64,000 bases of DNA, taken from Thuidium tamariscinum (taxonomy: Eukaryota; Streptophyta; Bryopsida; Hypnales; Thuidiaceae). Positions 35,397-46,964 of this stretch are shown piece by piece. The stretch is from the NCBI GenBank assembly GCA_947034885.2, contig OX344749.2, forward strand, positions 19,111,501 to 19,175,500, in the 5' to 3' direction. The position numbers were made by a program, and so were the translations under genes. Below the pieces are notes generated by a model that ran no database searches, had not been told where the DNA came from, and was given only the letters and a program-made list of their open reading frames with translations. Within the stretch, counting starts at the first letter, position 1; the number at the start of each line of letters is the position of its first letter.

Positions 35397-36800
35397 TCAT
35401 ATTTGTTTTTGTATATGAGACACAATTAGCCCGGGTTGAGAGGGGTCCCCGTTGCTACTACATGCGATTCGATCCACCGCAGCTGGTTTTGTATTCTCTC
35501 AATCTGGGGTTCTACGTGTCATTACAGGTAAAGAGGTATTTGTTTTTTTACGAGTAAATATTGAAAGTAAATATGGTAAGACATGGTTAGGTGTACTCAT
35601 TTGGTTCTTAATCAATTGATAAAATGCTTGACGCATGTCAAGCTTGTTTGTTTCGGAAAACTCTGGTTTGCAGGACCATGTTGGTTTCAGTACAACGTGC
35701 ATTCTTTTCTGGTCAATTTCTATTCACTTGCGGTTCTGTGCTGTGATTTTGAGTCTGCAGCCTTAGAGCAAAGCCAGCCGTACATTACATGGTCACTTGA
35801 CTCCCTGCAATGAAGCTCCCGCATTCAGTGAAGCTGAACCTTCTTTTCTTGATTTACATCACGTGATCAGTGCTCATTTTTGCTTATTCTGGTCCAGTAT
35901 TCTCAGGGTCTGAATTTCATTTACGTATGAATTAGACCCAGCTCAAATTTAACATGCGACTTATCATTAGTACAAAATTCTTTTGAGAATGGCTATCGGA
36001 TAATTGTTATTGAAGCACAGCACAACATTAGGACATTTTTACAGGGAATCTGAACTAAGGATGAATGGCAAATTCAATACAGCAATAATGTGTGTTCCAC
36101 CTTCAAGAGAGAAGAACATTGTGTCTGGTTTAAATATCGTTCATGTTACAAAAGACTCAATTGAGAACCAACTTATTCAAAATTGCACCACTAGGTAGAA
36201 AGAGCTTCACATGTTGTCTTCAATTCAATGCCCCAGACTGTGAAGTGATGCAGATCTAAACCTTGCCTGCAATGCAACGCTGTGTTTCGAGTGCATACCC
36301 AAACAAATTTCTTGGCAAAGAATTTGCAAATAAAACTTCACATTTGTCCAAATCAACATCCTGAATCTGAGTGGTCCCCAACCATGGAAGTACAGCAGGA
36401 GGTGAAATAGCCAGTAAAGTAAATCCCCAAAGTTGCAGAAAGTGCTTTCTTTTTTGTTTCATGCTGTTGTGCAAGCCCCATCCTTGATGGATCCTTGAGT
36501 GATACTATGACTATGAGCTCACTAGAAGAAATCTGTGGTTTTCATGACAAATTTTTTGTGATGTTTGTTTGTTTTTATTGTATGTTCGATGTTATAACTA
36601 ACATCTCGATGTAACATTTGATGTCACTATTAACATATAAACAAGTGAACATCACAAAAAATACATCATAAAAAACATGGGTTTCTTCTATGCAAATCAC
36701 CACTTGCTTCGCAAAATGGACTAATGGAATAAAGATTTGACTTGCAAAATGGGGGCCATCCATTTGTGCAAGCTTAGCTCAATTGCTCAACCTTGGTTGT
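35397..36800. other. 3' region and intergenic DNA
   Basis: This holds the probable 3' untranslated region of the TPR-hydrolase gene. A minus-strand frame (36256-36474, 72 codons) has some coding character (LWGFTLLAISPPAVLPWLG) but no recognised family and no clear splice partners. Confidence 0.4.
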
Positions 36801-36807
36801 GTGCATG

Positions 36808-37345
36808 TTAACCCCTAAATGCTAAAGGATCGAAGTTTGATGTTTGCTAAACTTTGAAGATAAAGAAAACCTAATCAAGTTGCTATTTCTAATAGTTTGT
36901 ATGTTTGGAAAGTGCTTTTTGAAGGCTGGTGCAACCATTTAAAAAATGATCTTGAAAATCAACTTCAAATACACTAAATCTTGGAGGAAAAAACACATTA
37001 TAAATTCATTTAAAAAAATTGTAAAGTAGATTTTGAAAAGCCACAAATCGATTGGGGTTATGCATACTAGGTCCTTTCACCTTATATATTTTTGGTGACC
37101 AATTTTATAAACTTGACATGTAAAAAGAAGATTGAAAGACTTCAAGTCAGTTTTGTAGTTTTAACACCCTCATCTATAAGTGATGTTGTATTTTCTTTTC
37201 CTAAGTGATCTTTAACATGTCTAGATTGAATTTGCATGATTACATTTTTTTTGAAACTAATAAAGCATATCAAAATGTTGACTTTTAGTTCAATTTAAAG
37301 CAAATTCCTAGAAGCTTAGAAAAGGCCTTGGGCAATTAGGGTTAA
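36808..37345. mobile_element. TTAA-flanked ~0.54-kb element, family G copy 1 (inverted)
   Basis: The ends are TTAACCCCTAAATGC and CAATTAGGGTTAA. Its reverse complement follows 52424-53059 in order: CCAAGGCCTTTT, AGCTTCTAGGAATTTGCT, GACATGTTARAGATCACTT, GGTGACCAAAAA-type and CATAACCCCAAT words. It has no coding content. Confidence 0.7.
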
Positions 37346-38488
37346 CAAAGCTAGGCATTTGGAAATTGGCAAGTAATTAACAAAGAAGTGAGGTACAATA
37401 AAAATGCAACCCAAAAGAAGTATGTCATTCTTGCTGATTTTTTGGAAGCCATTTCAAGTTCACAAGTTCAATTTTAATTCACCAAACCACATTTGATGTT
37501 TGCAACTTTAGGGGCTTGTATTTCCTTCATCCAATGTTTGTTTTCAATAAAAAAATTCTTAGGTTAGAATATCATTCCAAGTCCTTAGACTTGAATATCT
37601 TTAGACTTAGAATATCCTTGAATATCCTTAGACTTTTGGATTTCAAAATTCCAGTTTTTCAAAGCATTCTAATAAATAGTGCCTTTGATTCTTGGCTTTG
37701 GAGCTTGTTCTTGACCAAAGAGCACAATCAAAACAAAATCTTCATATATGTCTTAAGCTGAATGGTGACTAATTAGTAGCTAGGCACTAGTTTGTGCCAT
37801 CCTTGGCAATTACATGCACCATGCTATTCCAATTTTAAGGTTTGCGATTATCATTTGGAGATATCATTTGCACCATTGATGGACAACTTTTTGGCATTCA
37901 ATGGTAATACCTATAGCCTTCATTAGCACCATACTATTTTGAGTTTTAGAAAATTATATCTAATTCAATTTTGGTCAAAAAAGTACAAATCAAAATGTGA
38001 TGAATGTGTCTCCTTCTCTTCTTTCACTAAGAATTTTATTAGGAAAATACTTGAATCAGCATAGAAGAGATCCTAAGCCAATAACCTCTTTGAATTGGCG
38101 TTGTTTTGACCTCATACCCTAGTGAAAAACAGCTCAAACAAGTGGCAACTTTGTTTGACTATCATGTGAAAAGAATGTACAGTACCTTCTATGGAGCCCG
38201 TGGTATATATACGCACATGTTGTATATTTTCGCACATGAAACATCCTTGTGAACTGCAACCGGTTTTCCATCACAATTTCCATAACAATTTCCATAACAA
38301 TCAAACAGCAACATGATGTACTGGTAATACTGTACGTACAAATTCAGATGTTAGTCATCAACACTCAACAGCCACAGCAGCCCTTTGTGAGGGGCACCAC
38401 ATGGGGGCCAGATTGCACCATTTCAAAATTAAACTTTACTCCCTCTTTTCCACTAAAAGCTTCCCAAATTCTTCCTGCAAAGACTGTA
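37346..38488. other. AT-rich spacer
   Basis: No gene was recognised. A small remnant (about 38404-38440, AGATTGCACCATTTCAAAAT) resembles the end of family D. Confidence 0.45.
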
Positions 38489-38760
38489 AGGTGGGTACAC
38501 CTAAAATTGCACCTCACCTAAAAGTGCCATCTATAGTTGTTGTACATTTCTGAATTCCATTATGTACCTATTTGGCTGGAGCGCTTTTAGAAACAAACTT
38601 TGAACCTTAATAACTTTTGCATACTGTATCCAAATGTTGCGTTTTTTGGTGCATTGGAACATGCTTTTACTTGCCAAGAAGACTATATGAAAATTTGATC
38701 AGACCACTAATAGTTACTAGGCACAATACCAAAAAGTGGCACTTTTAGGTGTACCCACCT
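38489..38760. mobile_element. 272-bp MITE, family B copy 3 (inverted)
   Basis: It begins AGGTGGGTACACCTAAAA and ends TTTTAGGTGTACCCACCT, a perfect 18-bp inverted terminal repeat flanked by TA. It has the same length as copies 1 and 2 and the lowest end decay of the three. Confidence 0.9.
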
Positions 38761-38839
38761 TATTCTCAGCCTAATTAGGAAACTTTTAGTGAGACAAAGG
38801 GAGTATTTTTTTCAAGTAAGAGTTATCTTTTTTTTCTTG

Positions 38840-39085
38840 AATTTTTCCGTTTCTATTCAACTCACAAACCACACGGAGGCCATTTTCTCATTGATGATTA
38901 ACAAATCTCTCTGTGTACGACAGAAATGCAACTATTCATCATTGAAATTAAGGGTGGAAAGGGAAGATTTTCTACAATGTTTTGACTTTTAACAAGTGAT
39001 TTTGGAAATTTTTGAACCAATGTTTTCCATTGTATCAGAATTCATTATTTTCACAGTCATTGGCTTATTGTTTCAGGGTTAACTA
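38840..39085. repeat. Dispersed repeat family L, copy 1
   Basis: It shares GGGTGGAAAGGGAAGAT, a TTCTACA...TTTGACTT stretch and a closing AGGGTTAA with 43655-43884. The copies are diverged and the ends are not clear. Confidence 0.5.
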
Positions 39086-40102
39086 CTAAAAGACTAAGTG
39101 TCTACTCAATGTGTGCAAGAGATCTTTGGTAGATTCCTACAAAGCTTTCAAATGAGTTCATAAAAATTAGACACAATATGTAAATACGTACCTCCTTGAT
39201 GAAAAATAATTTATTTTTCAATCAAGTGCGCAAATAAAAATTGATATTGCCCTAAATTTTTTGGGCAACTCAAGCAATGTAGGAATCTTTGGAGAATCTT
39301 TTGCAAAAAAATCATCAACTTTTGAAATTTGGCATGTGTATGACTAATTAAATATAGCATAGAATTGTTCAAAAGAAACAAATTTTAGTTTAGTGGTAAG
39401 TCACATTCTAAGAGGGGGTAAACTTTATTAGCTATGTTGTAGGGGTTTGGAAAAATCATTTTCTTCTAACTTCATATCTTATTATCTTGCAATCTGTGAA
39501 GTTAAAATTCTTGAAATTTTTCCAACATACTCTACATATTCCAAATGTTTGTCTCTAACTTTTGTTTTGTTTTGATTTCAAATTGAAAAATTCTTCATTG
39601 CATGAGAAATCATTAAGCCTTAAAATTTCCATCAACTATAATATGACCATCTTTTTTTTAGAACAATCGTTTCTAGACTTAGGATTGTGAAAAGTCACTT
39701 ACTCTTGGGCTCACTCTTAACATGATAAAATTAGCTATGAAGTGGTGTATTCAAATTTAGAAGAAGATTCATTGTTGAATTTATAAAAATTTCCTTGACA
39801 ATGAGCATAAGATGCTAACTTTCTAAAATGTTATGTGTCTAAAAGAACTTAAGAACCTTGTCAAAGTACACTTTTAGTTATACCCAAACTTGGATTTTCT
39901 TGAAGTAACCTTCAATTTTATATTATAATCTTGCAATCTATAAGTTGGATTGAAGCCAAAATTTGTAGACATAATAAAGACTTGTCTTTCTATAAGATTG
40001 TATGGTTAATTTTGCCTAAGAATGACTCAATGCCCTTCGAGCTCTATCACTCAATAACTTACAAAATTAGGATCTAAAATACCTTGATAGTGGTTGAAGA
40101 TT
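39086..40102. other. AT-rich spacer
   Basis: Nothing was recognised on either strand. All frames are short. Confidence 0.45.
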
Positions 40103-41034
40103 TTAACCCCTAAAGGACCAAGGCCTTTTTTCTGTCAAAAACCTCTCAAAACTGCCATTTCTGTTGCATTCATCCAAGAAAACAAAAAATATTTTTTTTT
40201 CAGAATCTAACCATAGGATCTTGTACTTAACTTAATTGAGATCAAGTGGTAAAAATTTCATGAAGTTTGACCGTACAGATTGGAAGATATGAGCATTCAA
40301 AGTTGGAAATACAAGTTTTTTTGAACTGTGGTTTGCAATTTCAGATGACTTTGACTGGAATTTGTATTAAAAAATTGCACTATAGACTTTGAATTTATAA
40401 TTTTTTGTGTTAAGAAATTGAGTTGAGAGTCTAGGAAAAAAATTTCACACAAAAAACACTTGATTTTCATTCTTTAAAAAATTGTTAAGTAGATGTAGGT
40501 CCAAGATTGAAAGAAAAACTAAATGGTTAATAACTCTAAGATGGGATTGAAATACAATAATCCCAATGGTGAGATTGTTCTAGAAAGTAAACATAACCTT
40601 GTCCAACAATTTTTTTTGAAAAATTGTGAAAATTGCATTCAAAAATGAATCCTATAAGTTATTTTTTCAAGAAATTGTTTAGATTGCCCGAAAAACAAGA
40701 TTGTCCATAACTTTTTCATTATAAGTCCAAATAGAGTGAATCAAAGCTTCACATGTAGGCAAAAATATATTATTTTAGAAAATTAAATTAAAAAATTAAA
40801 TTTTGACTTTTTGCAAAAAAAAAATTCTGCCCGCCGAATGAAAATTTGGGCTTTTTGTGGTATAACTTTTGCTCACAGTCACCAATTGAAATAAAAATTA
40901 CATTCCCATGAAGCTAATCAGTTTTCCTATCTTATGAGAAATTTTGAAAAAGATTCATTAAAAATTGAGGCCTACGGAACTTGCCCGAACTCCAAATTGT
41001 CCCCCGAGGGGACAATGGTCCTTTAGGGGTTAAG
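40103..41034. mobile_element. TTAA-flanked ~0.93-kb element, family A copy 2
   Basis: It begins TTAACCCCTAAAGGACCA and ends TGGTCCTTTAGGGGTTAA, an 18-bp perfect inverted terminal repeat. The whole length is collinear with 6639-7554. There is no transposase, so mobilisation in trans would be needed. TTAA on both outer edges may be the target site rather than part of the repeat. Confidence 0.85.
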
Positions 41035-41764
41035 AATTAAAAAATGACTAGTGTATGTCCGATTTGTGTAGTGTCCTTGCATTGCTATTACATATTTTTT
41101 CACCCCTCTAAAAGACTGTTTCAAGTTTTTTCCATAAACTATTCCTAGTATGATGAATTAGATATTGTTAGTCTTATTTTTTGACTTTAAAAAGAATTTG
41201 AGGATCTTTTTTTTGGAAAATGTTTAAGAAAATTGAAAACTAATTTAAGAAGTTATTTTAAAATATTTAATAAATAATTATAAAAATTAATTAATTAGTA
41301 TTATCTGATGTCGGAGTCTCTCAACCACATCATCTTGCTTACATGGAAAAGTTCCTAGAGTTCCCCCACAATGTTCCCAAAGTTCCTAGAGTGTTCCCAC
41401 AGTTCAAGAACTCGCTATTTTTTGGAGGCCTAAAAAAAATGTAATGGTAGGGTGATCTAGAGTAAGCTAGAGTCCACATTTCCTTCTAAAGTTTTTCATT
41501 AATATTGTATACTTACAAATGTTCAAAATTCTCATTTTTGTGTAGAACAAAAATTTTACTTTTAAAGGGTCCAAAATTGGTTGACCTTGTTTTGTAAGAA
41601 AAAAAATCTCACTTCAAATGTTATAATCTTTCAATTTGTGCAGTCAAATGGCCTAAAAAATTTTCTACACTCTAAGAAAATAGTTTAATTCAGCTTTGTA
41701 TGGTTGAAATTTTGAAAAAAGTTTTAAGTTTCATTTTTGAATGACATACCCGAAAATTACACTT

Positions 41765-42605
41765 TTAAACCCCTTATGTTCTTCAATCACTATAATTATT
41801 CACACCAAAAATGCTTCAAAAATGCCATTTCTTGTACAAATGCCAAATTTTTGATAAAAAACCCATTTTGGGCATATGTAAATGTAGGATCTTGTAGTAT
41901 ACAAGTTTGAGAAGATGTTGAGAAAGATTTAAAAAAAATTTAGTGTGTAGATTGCAAGATATCAATGTTTGAATTGATGGGAAAAAAATTGGCCTCATAG
42001 AAAATAGAGAAGCTATACTTTACAAGGTCATGTTTACATGAAAAAATGTCCATGTTGGTAGTTCTTCTTTAAATTCATTCTTCAAAGTAAGTTTGCTACA
42101 TGCTTGAAAATTTTCAAAGCATTTGGAATTGTATATCATATAAGATAAAAAATAGTAAATAGAAAGGAGTAGAGAATGATTTAAAATTCAAAATATTTGA
42201 TAATATAGTTATGGAATTAAAAATTGCCAATTCCAATGGTTGCAATGTTGTAGAAAACAATCAACATCCTATGCCTTTATTTTTTCAAAACATATTGAAA
42301 ATTGAGTTAAGTAAAGGACTTCAAAGTTTATTTTAGAAGAAAGATTCCATAAGTGCCCACAAACTAAATTCCTCATAATTCTGATTTCATTATTCAAAAT
42401 GGAATGATTCAAAGCTTTTCATATATATAAATTTTGAAAAAAAATTGTTTTTGTTATCAACATGAAGTGGGGAAAAAAATTAAATATCAAGCGATAACTT
42501 TTAAACCATGAGGTCAAAGGTTATGAAAATTGCTGTGTCTTAAAGATATTCCTTGTCCATATATCGTATAAAAATTTCAATGAAAAAAAAATTAAAATTC
42601 CATTT
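41765..42605. mobile_element. Family A copy 3, degraded
   Basis: It runs in the same orientation as copy 2: ATGTAGGATCTTGTA, TAGATTGCAAGATAT, CCAATTCCAATGGTTG, GGAATGATTCAAAGC. Its left end (TTAAACCCCTTATG) is decayed and its right end is missing. It abuts copy 4, so the two form a large palindrome. Confidence 0.65.
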
Positions 42606-42616
42606 ATAGTGAGCTA

Positions 42617-43534
42617 ATTAACCCCTAAAGGACCAACATGCCTTTTTTGGCAACATAGCGATTTTGGGCAAATACATATAGCTAGAGATTTTCATATTTT
42701 GGAACCAAACTTTAATAGAAGGTGTGGACAAGGAGTATCTTCAAAGCCCAACAATTTTCGTGACTTTTTGACTACATGGTTGAAAAGTTATTACATAAAA
42801 TGTTGTTTGTTTCTCAACTCGGGCAGTTCGGGCAGATAAAAAAATCACTTTTTTTGGAAATAAAAATTTGAAATTGATTTTATAGATTTATATATACATG
42901 GAAAGCTTTGAATCATTCCATTTGGATTAATGAGTCAAAAGTTATGAAGAATTTTAGTTTGTGGGTAGTTATGGATTTTCTTCTCTAAAATAAACTTTGA
43001 AGTCCTTTATTTTACTCAATTTTCAATATTTTTGAAAAAAAATAAAAATATTGGGTGTAGGTTGTTTATTACAACATTTGAACCATTGGGATTGGAATTT
43101 TTCAATTCAATAAATAAATTGTTATCATTTTTGTATTTTGAATCACACTCTACTTCTTTCTACTTACTATTTTTTTTGTACATATTATACAATTCTAAAT
43201 GATATGAAAATTTTCAAGCATATAGCCAACTTGAATTGGAGAATGAATCCAAAGAGTTGCAACCATTTTGGACATTTTTCATACAAATGTAGCCTTCTGA
43301 AGTACAGCTGCTCGGATTTTTGCAATGAAAAAAAAATAATTTTCGTAAGTTCAAACACTATATCTTGCAATCTACATGGTGGAAATTTCTGAAATTTTTT
43401 CTACATCTTCCCAAACTAGTGCACTAAAAGATCCTACGGTTATATATGTCAAAAAATGTTTTTTTTTCTGAAATTTGATAGTTGTCCTAGAAATGACAGT
43501 TTTGGAGCAGTTTTGGTGGTCCTTTAGGGGTTAA
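42617..43534. mobile_element. Family A copy 4, inverted orientation
   Basis: The ends TTAACCCCTAAAGGACCA and GGTCCTTTAGGGGTTAA are intact. The interior is the reverse complement of copies 1-3, with CTCGGGCAGTTCGGGCAG near the left and ATCTTGCAATCTACATGGT near the right. No coding sequence was seen. Confidence 0.82.
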
Positions 43535-43654
43535 AATTTCAATATTGCCAATAAATACAGCTTGGTCCTTTGAGGGTTAACAATATCTCCCTTTTCCCCC
43601 TCCGGTCCTTCAGGGGTTAGTAATGTCTTCTTGACCACTACCACCTTAGGTCTT

Positions 43655-43884
43655 CTAACTCCTAAACGATGCTGGAGCCGTTTTGTGGACGATGAATGAG
43701 ATAGGCTTTTGTAGTATAGGACAAAATTGCAAACATTCATCCTTGGAATTAGGGGTGGAAAGGGAAGATCTTCTACACTTCTTTGACTTCAAATGTGCAC
43801 TTTTGGATTTTATAGTACCAATGATTCCCACGGTTTCAGCAAAGATGGTTTTCTGGGTGACTCTTGCATCGTTTAAGGGTTAAT
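43655..43884. repeat. Dispersed repeat family L, copy 2, with inverted ends
   Basis: AAACGATGC near 43667 and GCATCGTTT near 43868 are inverted. The interior matches 38840-39085. The element ends in AAGGGTTAA. Isolated TTAA-type end remnants (GGTCCTTTGAGGGTTAA, GGTCCTTCAGGGGTTA) lie just upstream at 43560-43620. Confidence 0.5.
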
Positions 43885-43894
43885 TATGGGTTAA

Positions 43895-44050
43895 AATGTG
43901 GATGAAGTCACCAAATTTGAATAAAATTCGAATGCATGAATATCATTGAAAAGTACTTTTAATTAGGTCCAAAGATGGATGAATGTGGAATAAGCAGGGA
44001 TTCACCAATTTCCTGAAGTGATTGCCATCCTAGCAGAACACTTTCCAAAA
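43895..44050. repeat. Dispersed repeat family D, fragment
   Basis: Words such as GATGAAGT.ACCAAATTTG, GATGGATGAATGTGGAA and TGAAGTGATTGCCATC match the copy at 62176-62410 in the same orientation and 50797-51020 in reverse. Confidence 0.6.
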
Positions 44051-45147
44051 GTTCAAAAAACAAACAGTCAATAGTTGATCGTGATTGATCTTCCAACAAC
44101 TCTATGATACGCAAGTATCGGTCTTCTAAAGCCAACCCTCATATCTTGGTGTGAACGTACCATCAGGTTAGATTCAACAAGTCAATGCAGCATTAGTTTA
44201 TTTTTGAAATTTGGACAGTTTGACATTAGGGGTTGTCACATCTTCTTTCCACATTGCCCCAAATCTGAAGAACAGGGACGTGTCGGGGTTTTGTTGGCTC
44301 ACCGAAGCCTCCTGAACGCAGATTTTGAATCTCATGTGAAACCTACGTGACGTCAATTATTCTACTCCGGAGGTGGATTTTGGATGCGTGGAAGCTTTCG
44401 CGAGCTATTCCTTGTTACTTGCCGCTCCTTGGTTTCACCCCTGCGGTGCTCCAAGGTTTTACCTCTGTTGCGGTGTCACGAGTTGCGCATAGCTTGCGTT
44501 TCAGGTCGTCTCCAACTGGCTCCGTATTGTGTGTAGGAAAATTGATTTTGCAGTTTTTGAATCTACCTTGTCAACACACCGAAATGGGGCATCACACCTT
44601 CACCTAGAACGGCATCGGATTGGCTCCTGTTTCCTCTCCCTTCTTCTGTGAAATTTGCTTGTTGAAGAAGGTGTGACTACCTCTATTTGGATTTGCTTTT
44701 CTTGGATTTTGGCACTTTGCTCTTCCTACCTTTTTGACACTTCCAATTTTGGGTTATTTTTTTCTACTCAAGTGTAAATGTGATCTTTTTTCTAAATTTC
44801 TTTCAAAATACTTTTTGGACATTCTAAATTGCCAACAATTAAATTTATTTAGATATTAAAAAATGGTCGGCAATCTCCATGCTAGAGCACGAGAAGGGTG
44901 GTGTTCCTCTATTTGTTCTTGACGAGGATACCCAAAGTATGTAATTCCTAAATTATTTTGACAAATTGTCTTGATTGTTGTGTAAAAAAAATGATAGGCA
45001 ACGATTTAAAAATTTTGGACATGTTCCAAACTTTCTCTAATTATGTAAGAAGTTGATCTACACGTAAGGTAGTTTTCTCCGATCTCAACAAAAAGTCTGC
45101 TTCCACGGCCAATATGTATATGGTGCGCGACTTCGGATCATCATTTG
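44051..45147. other. Spacer with a GC-richer patch, nothing recognised
   Basis: A patch at about 44280-44660 has more even base composition and an 86-codon plus-strand frame. I see no motif or splice structure to support a gene. Confidence 0.4.
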
Positions 45148-45150
45148 TTA

Positions 45151-45599
45151 GAGCATCCCCACGGGGACACGGCCAGAGCCTCAAACTCAGTATTTGGCCG
45201 AGTGGAGTCAGAAAAACTCCCCCACGGCACGCAAGAAGAGGCTCAAAATTTGCCCGAGCCCAGCCAAAATTGAAGAAGAAACGGCCAAATGGTGAACACT
45301 GGTCGTGGCTCTCCAAGCGATTTGGCACAATTCTCAAGCTCCGAATCCATTAATTCAACACAATTCTCCCCAAAGATACACTTTCATATTCAAAAAGTGA
45401 ATGGGGCCCGGACTTCATTGATGGAGGATACTTGAATTCGGGGGGAGATTCTTTATGTTGCAATAAAATAAGGAAAAGTGACCGGGCCGTGTCTTCACTT
45501 TCCGTGTTGCCCGTGGGGCTTTTTCTGAAAACACGGCCCGACCTCTCTGGATCAGAGCAGAATTGGTGATACTGAGTCCCCCAAGTGGTGGGGATGCTC
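45151..45599. mobile_element. Harbinger-type MITE, family E copy 1 (449 bp)
   Basis: The ends GAGCATCCCCAC and GTGGTGGGGATGCTC are flanked on both sides by TTA, a 3-bp target duplication typical of PIF/Harbinger elements. The sequence is rich in CpG. A near copy lies 400 bp downstream (45997-46436). Confidence 0.85.
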
Positions 45600-45996
45600 T
45601 TAAGCTTTTCTATGACTATGAATGCCCTCCAACAACCCCCCGGGGACTATAGTGACAGACCCATAGGCCATGGACAAATGTTCTGAGCCTGCAAGTCAAG
45701 ACCTAAAACAAAAGTCTTGGGGAGCTTAAAACAAAAGTCTTGGGGATGGAACCCTACCAGTAGCAACCTAGACAACCTGCCAAAATTAAATGCTGCTAGC
45801 CCAATACAAGAATTGTCATACTTGTCTATCATAATGCAACACAATGTGAACATAGAATCCAGGAAATGGAGATGAAGAAAAAAAGAACATTCAAATGCTT
45901 GGAGGGTAGTTGGTATATAATGTCAGTTTGTGTGGTCTTCTACACTATTTTTTAATTAATTTTTTTGAAACAAATGAAACAGAATTTCATTGCTAA

Positions 45997-46436
45997 GAGC
46001 ATACACGGCCAGAGCCTCAAACTCGGTATTTGGCCATGTGGAGTAAAAGAAACTTCCCCATGACACGCAAGAAGAGACTCAAAATATGCGTGAGCCCAGC
46101 CAAAATTGAAGAAGAGATGGCCAAATGGTGAACACTGGTCGTGGCTCTCTATGTGATTTGGTACAATTCTCAAGCTACGGATCCATTAATTCAACACAAT
46201 TCTCCCCAAAGATACACTTTTATATTCAAAAAGTGAATGGGGTGTGGACTTCATTGATGGGAGGATACTTGAATTCGGGGGGAGATTCTTTGTGTTGCAA
46301 TAAAATAAAGAAAAGTGACCAGGTCGTATCTTCCCATTCTATGTTGCTTGTGGGGCTTTTTCTCCAGACACGGCCCGGGGGCTCTAGATGAGGGTTGAAA
46401 TGCTCATACTGCGTCCCCCAAGTAGTGGAGATGCTC
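45997..46436. mobile_element. Harbinger-type MITE, family E copy 2 (440 bp)
   Basis: The ends GAGCATACAC and GTGGAGATGCTC are flanked by TAA on both sides. It is collinear with copy 1, but most differences replace CpG by TpG or CpA. The right-hand TAA directly abuts another small element. Confidence 0.85.
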
Positions 46437-46439
46437 TAA

Positions 46440-46562
46440 GAGCATCTCCATGCCTGCTCTTCAAATGCCACACTTCAAATATTCTAGACTACTTCAAACA
46501 TTCTAGACCACTGGTCCAAAATGTTTGAAGTGTTGTTTTGAAGAGCAAGCATGAGGATGCTA
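46440..46562. mobile_element. Short MITE abutting family E copy 2 (~123 bp)
   Basis: GAGCATCTCCATGCCTGCTC and GAGCAAGCATGAGGATGC are inverted ends. The interior continues the stem (TTCAAATATT with AATGTTTGAAG), so the whole element could form one long hairpin. TAA lies at the left and TATAA at the right. Confidence 0.7.
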
Positions 46563-46631
46563 TAAAGGACAAAGTAGACACACCAACTATACTTGTACAT
46601 CAAATAGGGGTTTTAAGGGGACCCATACTAA

Positions 46632-46964
46632 GGGCTACTTTACACCTAGAAGCTGGGCCAATTCGTCACTAAGCCAATTGCCCAAAATTTCAGCCCATTC
46701 TTGGGTTAGAGGCCGGTCTCATCTAATCTAACATTGGCCTCAAATTTGCCTCCATTTTTGGTGCACCCAATTCAATAAGCTAGGGCCATGTTGGGGCCAT
46801 GTCAGATTGTATATTTGAGGAAAGAAAACTCTGACTTAGCAAATTGGCCCGGCCTCTTGGTGTAAAGGGATTGGAGCTGATTTGAGCCTTTCAACCAATT
46901 ACAAGCTAGGATTCTTGGCCCCAGATACACCAAATTGGCCCCAATTCTTGCTGTAAAGCGGCCC
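46632..46964. mobile_element. 333-bp Tourist/Harbinger-like MITE
   Basis: The ends GGGCTACTTTACACCTAGAA and a near complement (TTCTTGCTGTAAAGCGGCCC) pair over about 32 bp. TAA flanks both sides (46629-46631 and 46965-46967). The interior is non-coding and holds several GGCC words. Confidence 0.75.

Noticed and set aside
40103-43534. CRISPR-like or phage-like interpretation of repeated ends
   Set aside because: Repeats are terminal inverted repeats of separate elements, not regularly spaced direct repeats, and the genome is a plant nucleus.
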